Origin: Planctomycetia bacterium
GTDB taxonomy: Bacteria; Planctomycetota; Phycisphaerae; Phycisphaerales; UBA1924
Assembly (NCBI GenBank): GCA_005776545.1
Contig: SXOY01000221.1
Span: 1 to 8,375, forward strand
Reading direction: 5' to 3'
Length of the DNA stretch: 8,375 bases
A model generated the notes under the pieces. The model ran no database searches. It worked only from the letters and a program-made list of their open reading frames with translations, and was not told the DNA's origin. The translations under genes and the position numbers were made by a program. Of the stretch, positions 1 through 5,579 are shown piece after piece. How positions within the stretch are numbered: position 1 is the first letter of the stretch; every line of letters begins with the position of its first letter.

Positions 1-337
1 GAAGATTCGTCGCTGCAGCCTCCCGTAGGAGTCCGGGCAGTGTCTCAGTCCCGATGTTGCAGGTCGTGCTCTCACACCTGCTACCCGTCTTCGCCTTGGT
101 GGGCCTTTACCCCGCCAACTAGCTGATAGGAAAATCGCCAATCTCAAGCCGCAAAAGCTTTTCTCCGGAGAGGACATGGAGTATTACCGGCAGTTTCCCG
201 CCGCTATCCTCCAGCTCGAGGTATGTTCGATCTTATTACTAACCCGTCCGCCACTCACCCTTGCGGGTTCGTACGACTTGCATGCTTTAGCCATGCCGCC
301 AGCGTTCACGCTGAGCCATGATCAAACTCTTCAATTG
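1..337 (-). rRNA. rrs: 16S ribosomal RNA, 5' part
   Basis: Read on the minus strand, this is the 5' third of a small-subunit rRNA. It contains the conserved AGAGTTTGATCATGGCTCAG at 311-330, the CGTGAACGCTGGCGGC block just after it, and ACTCCTACGGGAGG near 19-32. The 5' end is placed at about 337 by alignment to the E. coli start (AAATTGAAGAGTTTGATC), and the gene leaves the window at about E. coli position 369. It is roughly 30 nucleotides shorter than E. coli over this stretch, partly because the helix near 250-275 is reduced to a short CCC-GCAA-GGG hairpin. After ACGGGAGG it reads CTGCAG instead of CAGCAG, a variant known from planctomycetes, which supports a Planctomycetota and probably Phycisphaerae host. 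Confidence 0.97.
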
Positions 338-816
338 ATTTATTGTTGAACTAACCACCATTTGCATGGCGGTCAGGTTTCTTCAAAGAGCCAATTTAAG
401 TTGACTATGGTGGTCCCCATTGTCCCGACGCATCGGGGGGAGGGGACCGTTGTCCCTTTGGTTCGAGATTGTGAAGTCTCTCAATTTAACCAAAGGGTGT
501 CGCTCAAAACATTCACTCACTGACTAATTTAATCCCAATTGGTTGTGCACCAATTGGGGGGTCCGCGTCTGAATGTTTTTCGCCTCGCATAAATCCTTGC
601 GGATCTACACGGGAGTGTTTCCGTAGAAACATTTTCAGTAGAACTGAGACTCTCACATCTCTCCTTTACGGTCTCCCGCAAAGGCTGTTCTACCGCACAT
701 TCTCGCGCGGTCTGCTTCCTGTTCACTTGTCAAAGATTTGGTCGCCCGAATCTTGCTTGCACAAGGGGGCGTTACCACTGGGTCATTTCCTTGCGGCGAT
801 GACTGAGTCCAGTGGC
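338..816 (-). other. Structured 16S pre-rRNA leader (5' external transcribed spacer)
   Basis: These 480 or so bases separate the candidate rRNA promoter from mature 16S and show no convincing coding capacity. Read on the minus strand they form a series of hairpins. In transcript order the stems are: 809-815/775-781 with inner 799-803/782-786; 749-754/733-738; 676-684/663-671 (9 bp, GAGA loop, one G-U); 626-631/616-621 (6 bp, cUACGg loop); 601-606/591-596 (GCAA loop); a 10-bp stem 570-579/506-515 enclosing a second 10-bp hairpin 549-558/534-543; 488-497/454-463 (10 bp); 442-448/412-418 with nested 433-437/424-428; and 366-372/355-361 (7 bp, GCAA loop, one G-U). Leader RNAs of this kind normally guide RNase III cleavage, antitermination and 30S assembly. 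The partner sequence downstream of 16S lies outside the window. Folding was judged by eye. Confidence 0.8.
380..392 (-). promoter_or_regulatory. boxA-like antitermination element in the rRNA leader
   Basis: The minus strand reads GGCTCTTTGAAGA, close to the boxA core TGCTCTTTAA found in rRNA leaders, where NusB and NusE (S10) bind the transcript to prevent Rho-dependent termination. It lies about 43 nucleotides upstream of mature 16S, a common location for such an element. It sits in the unpaired stretch between the 412-448 and 355-372 hairpins. The match and position are seen in the sequence; the function is inferred. Confidence 0.7.
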
Positions 817-823
817 GGGGGGA

Positions 824-851
824 AGAATATCTGTCACAGCCCCTGAGTCAA
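824..851 (-). promoter_or_regulatory. Candidate rRNA promoter
   Basis: On the minus strand, TTGACT (851-846) and TATTCT (829-824) are separated by 16 bases. The -35 box is 5/6 and the -10 box 4/6 to the sigma-70 type consensus. A very C-rich discriminator (TCCCCCCGCC) follows the -10, as expected of rRNA promoters under stringent control. The upstream stretch 855-890 is A-rich on this strand, resembling an UP element. Transcription would start near 816, exactly at the foot of the first leader hairpin (775-815), which independently supports the placement. No better -35/-10 pair was found between here and the 16S gene. Confidence 0.6.
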
Positions 852-933
852 GCGTCCGTTGCTGCTTCTTTTCATATTTCTCGCATAACCCGTGTATTGA
901 CACATATTTACACGAGCTTTCAATTCTTTACAT

Positions 934-1872
934 TCAAATCTCGCCGCTTCTTACCTCCGTCACGCTCACAGATGCCGCCCATATCCTAACAAACGCCGCT
1001 TTGTCCGCCGCATCTCGCTTCAAAGCCTGTTTTACCGCCTGGGCTGACTCCACAAGCGTCGAACCGGTAGTCCGCACATCATCAACCAAGACGACAACAT
1101 CCCCGGCTTTCAACTCTTGAATGGTTCCCCTGGAAAGCAGTGTCTTTCGCACATTGTCCCTTCGACTGCTTGGCGCGATCTCCGTCTGTGTCGGCCTCAA
1201 GCCGCGGCGTTTAAGCAAACTCACAATCTTCGCGCCCGGAATCACAGTTCGCATCCCCCGCGAAATCGTTAACGTGTGATCGATCCCACGCATCAATCGT
1301 CGCCAGGGATGCATCGGCACCGGCACAATCAAGAGCCGCTCGAGCGAAATCTTCTGCGACTTTGCCCGCTCAGCAACCGCTCGCCCCAGCAGCTTCCCCA
1401 GTTCCTTCCCCGTCGACCTTGAACGCTGGAACTTCGTCTCCAGCACCGCATCCCTCAACGCCCCTTCATATTTCCCCAGCCGCACAAACTGCTCCCAGGG
1501 CAATCGCCGCTTGAAACAACTCGAGCAATCCTGCCGCGACCCTTGCGGAATCTCATCGCTTTCTTCCCCATCATCTTCCAGCGGCATCAATTCAAACGCA
1601 GTCACCGAACGTCCACACCGCGGGCAGTACGCGCCAACTCCGTCGGCAACCCAGCCCTCCGCCGCAAGTTCCGCATGCAGAGGCGATCCAATCAGTCCCA
1701 ACCAATCCCGCTCAATCTGATGAAGCCAGCTCGGAGCGAATTCTCGCTCTTCGACTTCAGGTGCCGCATCACCGACCGCCGCTTGGCTGGCCTCTTCCGC
1801 AGCAGGGTCAACGCCCACCTTCCGCGGCGGCCATTCAAACTTCGCAGGCTTGCTGAAATCCTCGACAGTCAT
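934..1872 (-). CDS. comF: ComF family phosphoribosyltransferase-like protein
   Basis: This 312-residue protein belongs to the ComF/GntX family, which joins an N-terminal zinc ribbon to a type I phosphoribosyltransferase fold. Family members are linked to DNA uptake, but the substrate is generally unknown. Two CxxC pairs (C83/C86 and C116/C119) form the likely zinc ribbon. The segment LIVPVPMHPWRRLMRG follows, and the PRPP-binding loop VLVDDVRTTGSTL lies at about 251-263, with both Asp residues and the TTG turn intact. An 82-residue acidic, Glu/Ala/Pro-rich extension precedes the ribbon and is longer than usual for the family, whose members are mostly about 230 residues. The usual RGFNQ signature is replaced by RGIDHT. 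The ATG at 1872 is chosen because the in-frame extension upstream (to 2019) runs through intergenic palindromes and does not look like protein. No Shine-Dalgarno precedes this ATG. Cytoplasmic. Confidence 0.9.
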   Translation of the reverse strand: MTVEDFSKPAKFEWPPRKVGVDPAAEEASQAAVGDAAPEVEEREFAPSWLHQIERDWLGLIGSPLHAELAAEGWVADGVGAYCPRCGRSVTAFELMPLEDDGEESDEIPQGSRQDCSSCFKRRLPWEQFVRLGKYEGALRDAVLETKFQRSRSTGKELGKLLGRAVAERAKSQKISLERLLIVPVPMHPWRRLMRGIDHTLTISRGMRTVIPGAKIVSLLKRRGLRPTQTEIAPSSRRDNVRKTLLSRGTIQELKAGDVVVLVDDVRTTGSTLVESAQAVKQALKRDAADKAAFVRIWAASVSVTEVRSGEI

Positions 1873-1878
1873 CGCGCA

Positions 1879-1887
1879 AATATACCA
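1879..1887 (-). promoter_or_regulatory. Extended -10 promoter for comF, likely leaderless transcript
   Basis: On the minus strand TGG TATATT (1887-1879) matches an extended -10 element (TGn followed by a 5/6 TATAAT). It ends six bases before the ATG at 1872, so initiation would fall at or next to the A of the start codon. No ribosome-binding site is visible and no -35 hexamer is recognisable. Both facts fit an extended -10 promoter making a leaderless mRNA. Not confirmed by any start-site data. Confidence 0.4.
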
Positions 1888-1903
1888 TCTTTTCGGCGTG
1901 CCG

Positions 1904-1919
1904 CCGGCATTCTTGCCGG
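1904..1919. repeat. Palindrome CCGGCA-TTCT-TGCCGG
   Basis: A perfect 6-bp inverted repeat with a four-base loop lies about 30 bases upstream of comF. GC-rich palindromes of this form often occur as dispersed intergenic repeats, and no coding sequence accounts for it. It could also be an operator, being just upstream of the candidate comF -10 element. Whether it recurs elsewhere in the genome cannot be seen here. Confidence 0.5.
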
Positions 1920-2067
1920 TGTGTGCTTGATTTTGCCTTTGCCTCAGCCCCAAACCCGATTGCAAAATTTCCGGTGCTACGCCGCATTTCTGGCCGCGAA
2001 GCGGGTGGCCCCACGACAATCGTTCGCTCGACGCCAGTCCCTAAAGCACTTCAATCACAATCGCGTA

Positions 2068-2088
2068 CCCCACTTGGAAAAAGTGGGG
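2068..2088. repeat. Palindrome CCCCACTT-GGAAA-AAGTGGGG
   Basis: A perfect 8-bp inverted repeat with a five-base loop lies 22 bases after the stop of the 187-residue gene on the minus strand. As RNA it makes a strong stem, but no T-tract follows on either strand, so it is not a classical intrinsic terminator. It may be a dispersed REP-like element or may protect the 3' end of the upstream message. It lies in the same 240-base gap as the palindrome at 1904-1919. Confidence 0.55.
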
Positions 2089-2109
2089 CGACTGTTCGCA
2101 CCACCGCAC

Positions 2110-2673
2110 TCAGGTAGGTTCCGGCAGCCGAATGTGATGCAAAAACTCCGTCCGCAACTCGCGCAACCTCGACTGCACATCCGGCCATGGTCGAAGACCA
2201 AACCGATCATTCAGCGATAGTCTCAACTTGTTTTCCGTAGGAGATGCCGAATATGCATTCGCTTTCGATTGAAGTTCTGCGACGGTGCCAACCCAGTTGT
2301 ACGCAAGTTGCTCAAGCGAGAAGTAGCCAAAGTTGCAACCCAGTGAGAGAAACTCGATCAGATCTGCCCCCACCACAAAATTCCAGTTCTCTTTACGTGC
2401 CATCGGTACCGTCATCACAATTGGGAGTTCTTCCGGCAACCGATCCTCAAGTTGAAGAAAGCTGTAATGAACGCCGTCACCCCCGGTATATGCAAATGTG
2501 TCCACATTCAGCGGCGTCGCACGGTAAGTGGCCCGTCCAACTTTCTGATGAAGTATCAACCCCACCGATGGACAGTCAAGAGTGCCTTCGGGGCAAAGTA
2601 CGCCACTTGGTTCAACCAGCGGCAGCAGTTCGACCGCCAGATCCCAGAGTTTGTGATACGCGCGAGGTCGCAT
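2110..2673 (-). CDS. Uncharacterised 187-residue protein
   Basis: I do not recognise a named family. The protein is soluble, with no signal peptide or membrane segment. Its centre has motifs that look conserved rather than random: TGGDGVHYSFL (about 64-74), PIVMTVPM (about 84-91) and a hydrophobic-aromatic block NFVVGADLIEFLSLGCNFGY (about 98-117) followed by SLEQLAYNW. The C-terminal third is rich in Arg and Leu and reads as helical. Two Cys (27, 34) in LCPEGTLDCPS could be a metal or structural pair. The ATG at 2673 has no Shine-Dalgarno. A weak -10-like TAAGAT ends seven bases upstream, so translation may be leaderless or coupled to the kelch gene, whose stop is 54 bases upstream. The opposite-strand reading frames here lack protein-like composition. 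Confidence 0.75.
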   Translation of the reverse strand: MRPRAYHKLWDLAVELLPLVEPSGVLCPEGTLDCPSVGLILHQKVGRATYRATPLNVDTFAYTGGDGVHYSFLQLEDRLPEELPIVMTVPMARKENWNFVVGADLIEFLSLGCNFGYFSLEQLAYNWVGTVAELQSKANAYSASPTENKLRLSLNDRFGLRPWPDVQSRLRELRTEFLHHIRLPEPT

Positions 2674-2727
2674 GGTGGTAATCTTAGATCAAATTGACTC
2701 GCGCGAATTCTCTAACTACGACCCGCC

Positions 2728-4983
2728 TCAGCACCCATCCGCAAAAGTCGAGACAAATCCCAGATAGTCAGACATATCTACGACCCCGTCGCCATCGAAA
2801 TCCGCAATTGATTCACCGTTTGAGAACGCCGCCACAAAGTCCAGGTAATCAAACAAATCAACAGTACGATCACAATTGAAATCTGCTTCACACAGCGTGA
2901 GAAGTGCACTCGAAGTGGTGACTGTTCCGCAAGTGTTGGTGATGGTGCAATCGTAATTGCCGACATCGTCGGGGCGCACATCTGGCAATACCAATCTGGG
3001 CGTGGCAGCCGATGGATTGGAGACCGCGTTGATCGCAACTCCATCCTTCCGCCATTCATATGTAAGTGGAAAATCCCCGGCAATTGCCACAGAAAAACTC
3101 GCGGGGCGCATGAGGCAACCTCGTTGCTGTATCGGATAGCCTCTGATAGTTGGTGCAAGACATGAAGAAGTGAAAACCCAAGTCTCATTCGTCAGTAATA
3201 GAGCATTGAGAGATCCGCCAAAAATAACCGAGACCCCTCGCTCAGCGTCATAAGCCATTCCTAAGTCATATCTCGGCGGCGGATTTGCAATCTGCAGTTT
3301 CGCCCAAGCACTTCCATTCCACACCCAGGTTTCACTGACTGAGTTGGACGTACGAAGGAACTGGATAGCGTTCTGGCGAATCGGGTCGTACGCCATTACT
3401 GAGTGAATGGTCGAGCTGGTTCCGGGCGCAAGTGTCCTGATCCACGCAGTACCGTCATATTCCTCTGTAGAAGAGCTACCTGCAATTACTGACACACTCC
3501 GTGCTGAGTCGTAGACCATTGGCCGGTAAGTGTTGGCACTTGTGGTGTTGGCATGCTGAGTCCATGTACTTCCATCCCATTCCCAAGTAGCGTTTGAATC
3601 TGGGCTTGTGCCACCTGTCATCACTGTGACACGCCGGGCTGAGTCATAGGCCATGCAATGATGGGTTCTCGCTGCTGGGCCATCGGTTGCCCGCTGTATC
3701 CACGTGATCCCGTCCCATTCCCAGGTGTCATTTAGAGAATCGCCACCGAAGAGCACAGTAACACCGCGAGTAGAGTCAAACGCCATTCGATGTCCCCGAC
3801 GTGCTGCCGGGCCGCTGACCGCTCGCTGAGTCCAGTGAACTCCATCCCATTCCCACGTCTCTCCGCTCTGGACAGCATTCCCCAAGTTCCCACCAAAAAG
3901 TACCGTGACACTTCGAACGCTGTCGTACACCATCGCGTGAGCGTTTCGTGCGCTGGGAACCAGCTTTCGTCTGGTCCATGTCGTTCCATCCCATTCAAAC
4001 GTGTCTTGACTCAAACTGGATGTGTATTCGATCCCGCCATGCAGTACCGTAACTCCTCGTGCAGAGTCATACGACATTCCATGGAAATCTCTTGCCGCGC
4101 CGGCATCGAGCCGCCTGATCCATTCGATTCCGTTCCATTCCCAAGTGTCGTTTTCCGGTAAAGATCCTCCGACCGTTCCGCCATATAGAACCGACACTTG
4201 CCGCGCCGAGTCATATGCCATCGGCATATTTGCGCGAGGAGTGGGGCCAGTCACCAAACGTTGTGTCCACGCAGTCCCATCCCATTCCCATGTTTCATCG
4301 AGTCTCACACCTGCTTGCGTAACTCCACCGAAAATAACAGACACGCTTCGCGCCGAATCAAATGCCATTGCATGCGCACTTCGTGGCCCAGGTCCTGTCA
4401 CACTTCGCTGCGTCCAGATTGTCCCATCCCATTCCCATGTATCCGCGGCCGCACCGAACACCTGTCCACCGAATAACACTACGACGCCCCGCGCCGAGTC
4501 ATAGATCATTGAGTGTGAGATGCGCCCCGGCGGACCAGCAACCACCCGCTGCGACCACTCAATTCCGTTCCATTCCCAAGTCTCCGCAAGCCGGGTATTA
4601 GCGGAACTGGCACCACCAAAGAGCACTGTAACCCCTCTTGAAGAATCAAACGCCATCGCAAACGCATACCGCGGCGAAGGACCTGCGGTTGATCGAAGCG
4701 TCCAATGCGATCCATCCCATTCCCATGTTTCGTTGCTGTCTGAATACGTGTTGGTTGTAAAGTCATAGACCTTCCCGCCAAACATCACGGTGACATTGCG
4801 GACAGAGTCGTAGACCAGCGCATGTTGTTTCCGCGTGGCTGAGTGCGTCTTGACAAGTTGCCATTCACCTTGCGCCGCCGCCGAAAAATTGATGAGCACT
4901 ACCGATGCGAAAAGAACCACAATGACACGCAGAACTTCCAGATCGCAAACGCGACCGCGGCGACTCAGGAACGTTGCAAACAT
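2728..4983 (-). CDS. Secreted kelch-repeat/Ig-like protein with GC-type dockerin tail
   Basis: A 751-residue exported protein. Residues 1-37 are a signal peptide: basic RR near 8-9, hydrophobic core about 18-34, likely cleavage after AAA37. Residues 54-606 hold twelve beta-propeller-type repeats of about 45-50 residues built on 'HxMxYDSARxVTVLFGG ... DTWEWDGTxWTQR ... GPxPR'. Residues 607-697 form an Ig-like domain (YEWRKDG, LPDVRPDDVGNYDCTITN). Residues 698-751 carry two EF-hand-like calcium loops, DFNCDRTVDLFD and DFDGDGVVDMSD, and end in Gly-Cys. That tail matches the 'GC-type dockerin' of Phycisphaerae secreted proteins, thought to anchor or sort them at the cell surface. The ATG at 4983 is preferred over an upstream in-frame GTG (5007) because AAAGGGG lies seven bases before it. 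Ligand unknown. Domain order is seen; surface location is inferred. Confidence 0.9.
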   Translation of the reverse strand: MFATFLSRRGRVCDLEVLRVIVVLFASVVLINFSAAAQGEWQLVKTHSATRKQHALVYDSVRNVTVMFGGKVYDFTTNTYSDSNETWEWDGSHWTLRSTAGPSPRYAFAMAFDSSRGVTVLFGGASSANTRLAETWEWNGIEWSQRVVAGPPGRISHSMIYDSARGVVVLFGGQVFGAAADTWEWDGTIWTQRSVTGPGPRSAHAMAFDSARSVSVIFGGVTQAGVRLDETWEWDGTAWTQRLVTGPTPRANMPMAYDSARQVSVLYGGTVGGSLPENDTWEWNGIEWIRRLDAGAARDFHGMSYDSARGVTVLHGGIEYTSSLSQDTFEWDGTTWTRRKLVPSARNAHAMVYDSVRSVTVLFGGNLGNAVQSGETWEWDGVHWTQRAVSGPAARRGHRMAFDSTRGVTVLFGGDSLNDTWEWDGITWIQRATDGPAARTHHCMAYDSARRVTVMTGGTSPDSNATWEWDGSTWTQHANTTSANTYRPMVYDSARSVSVIAGSSSTEEYDGTAWIRTLAPGTSSTIHSVMAYDPIRQNAIQFLRTSNSVSETWVWNGSAWAKLQIANPPPRYDLGMAYDAERGVSVIFGGSLNALLLTNETWVFTSSCLAPTIRGYPIQQRGCLMRPASFSVAIAGDFPLTYEWRKDGVAINAVSNPSAATPRLVLPDVRPDDVGNYDCTITNTCGTVTTSSALLTLCEADFNCDRTVDLFDYLDFVAAFSNGESIADFDGDGVVDMSDYLGFVSTFADGC
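3166..4824 (-). repeat. Twelve kelch-like repeat units, visible at DNA level
   Basis: The coding sequence contains twelve imperfect units of about 120-160 bases. The plus strand repeatedly shows CCATCCCATTCCCA (WEWDG in the protein) and GAGTCATA/GAGTCGTA (the YDS motif). Units 1-9 are close to full length. Unit 10 is shortened and loses most of the TWEW strand, unit 11 loses the FGG turn, and unit 12 lacks the closing strand. Near-identical segments in tandem make the array a plausible site for unit gain or loss by recombination. Confidence 0.85.
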
Positions 4984-5053
4984 GGCTGAACCCCTTTTTT
5001 TCGACACACGAATTGATGTTGCGAGTCCGTTGTCGCAAAATCAGTTGCGCGTC

Positions 5054-5161
5054 TTACAGACTGATACCACCAAGCCCCAATCCGGCTGCAAAGACGACAA
5101 GTCCATTCAACAACGGGATCCCGTTCGTATTATCGGACTCATGGACTTTCGCAGCCCCCAA
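5054..5161 (-). CDS. Possible small single-helix membrane peptide
   Basis: A 35-codon reading frame starting at TTG. Residues 2-15 are polar, including KVHESDNTNG. Residues 16-35 (IPLLNGLVVFAAGLGLGGIS) are hydrophobic and Gly-rich enough for one transmembrane helix. AGGG lies seven bases before the TTG. It ends 71 bases upstream of the kelch start on the same strand. Support is weak: the start is not ATG, the frame is short, and there is no homologue I recognise. It could be chance or the remnant of a sorting-signal tail from a decayed gene. Confidence 0.2.
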   Translation of the reverse strand: MGAAKVHESDNTNGIPLLNGLVVFAAGLGLGGISL

Positions 5162-5213
5162 ACCGCCACCCTAACCAAAACAAACAAAATCGACAGATGC
5201 CAACCAAAACCAC

Positions 5214-5242
5214 TTGACAGACGAACTACAACCAACTAAACT
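5214..5242 (+). promoter_or_regulatory. Sigma-70-type promoter, rightward
   Basis: A perfect TTGACA (5214-5219) and a 4/6 TAAACT (5237-5242) are spaced by exactly 17 bases, predicting initiation near 5249. This is the best promoter match in the divergent region. It points toward the S41 protease, which would then have a 5' untranslated region of about 420 bases, and toward the weak reading frame at 5297. Assignment to the protease is inferred, since no stronger promoter was found closer to 5671. Confidence 0.5.
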
Positions 5243-5296
5243 GGCTTAACTCAGTCAGAAACATCCAAACACACGCCGCATTCAAGGAAATCCGCC

Positions 5297-5479
5297 ATGA
5301 CCCAATCCAAACCCCAGAGTCTGCCCATAACGTCCTCTTCAAGTCGCTCCTCCTTCTCTCCTGTTCAACTGCTCAACTGTTCTACTTACTCGCCGCCCCG
5401 GCGCCACCCTCGTTTTCACCACAAAAACCTAAGAGTGCCACCAGTCTTGGCCCTCTTAGAAACTCCGTGGCCCCCTTAG
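5297..5479 (+). CDS. Weak small-ORF candidate downstream of the promoter
   Basis: A 60-codon frame with AAGGA seven bases or so before its ATG and a good promoter 55 bases upstream. The encoded peptide is rich in Ser, Pro, Arg and His, has no recognisable motif, and its second half lies in C/T-rich sequence with a hairpin. Initiation signals are better than the protein sequence. It may be a translated leader for the protease transcript, or a spurious frame in a long untranslated region. Confidence 0.2.
   Translation: MTQSKPQSLPITSSSSRSSFSPVQLLNCSTYSPPRRHPRFHHKNLRVPPVLALLETPWPP
5423..5459 (-). terminator. Candidate minus-strand intrinsic terminator
   Basis: CTAAGAG (5429-5435) pairs with CTCTTAG (5453-5459), and the stem continues through one mismatch with GCCA (5437-5440) / TGGC (5448-5451) around a seven-base loop. 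On the minus strand the stem is followed by G and TTTTT (5427-5423), the layout of a Rho-independent terminator. It would stop leftward transcription entering the kelch promoter region from the protease side. On the plus strand no T-tract follows. Confidence 0.35.
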
Positions 5480-5556
5480 AAATCCCCCCTCCCTTCGACT
5501 TTCCGCCTTCCCTTTAACCCTGCCAAGCCGGAAAACACGCCCGATAGCATCTACGT

Positions 5557-5579
5557 TACCAATCCCTTGCTCATTGGTA
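5557..5579. repeat. Inverted repeat TACCAAT-N9-ATTGGTA
   Basis: A perfect 7-bp inverted repeat with a nine-base spacer, about 90 bases upstream of the protease start. Spacing and symmetry would suit a dimeric regulator's operator or a small hairpin in the untranslated region. No regulator gene lies in the window, so its role is open. Confidence 0.35.

Noticed and set aside
529..726. 65-codon minus-strand frame inside the rRNA leader
   Set aside because: It overlaps several strong leader hairpins, has Arg/Thr/Cys-rich composition without motifs, and lies in a transcribed rRNA spacer where a gene is not expected.
728..733. Perfect TTGACA on the minus strand in the rRNA leader
   Set aside because: No -10-like hexamer occurs 15-19 bases downstream (the position reads CCGCGC), so it is unlikely to be a second rRNA promoter.
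891..914. Inverted repeat CGTGT...ACACG after the comF stop, considered as a comF terminator
   Set aside because: The stem is only 5 bp, is A/T-rich inside, and has no T-tract on the minus strand. It is too weak to call.
1873..2019. Longer comF start at 2019
   Set aside because: The extra 49 codons run through a palindrome and low-similarity intergenic sequence. The ATG at 1872 is followed at once by protein-like sequence and preceded by a -10 element.
1543..2220. 225-codon plus-strand frame
   Set aside because: It is antisense to the well-supported comF gene and the upstream gap. Its Arg/Pro/His-rich product has no motif.
4022..4504. Plus-strand frames of up to 160 codons opposite the kelch gene
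   Set aside because: Their apparent internal repeats (RAES, SHSHVS) are simply the reverse reading of the kelch repeat units.
4984..5007. Upstream GTG start for the kelch protein
   Set aside because: The GTG has no ribosome-binding site, while AAAGGGG is placed seven bases before the ATG at 4983. The extension would also lengthen the signal-peptide n-region.
5112..5125. 14-base perfect palindrome AACGGGATCCCGTT
   Set aside because: It is notable as a symmetric site but single, with no regulator gene or second copy nearby. A palindrome of this length around a BamHI-like core can occur by chance.
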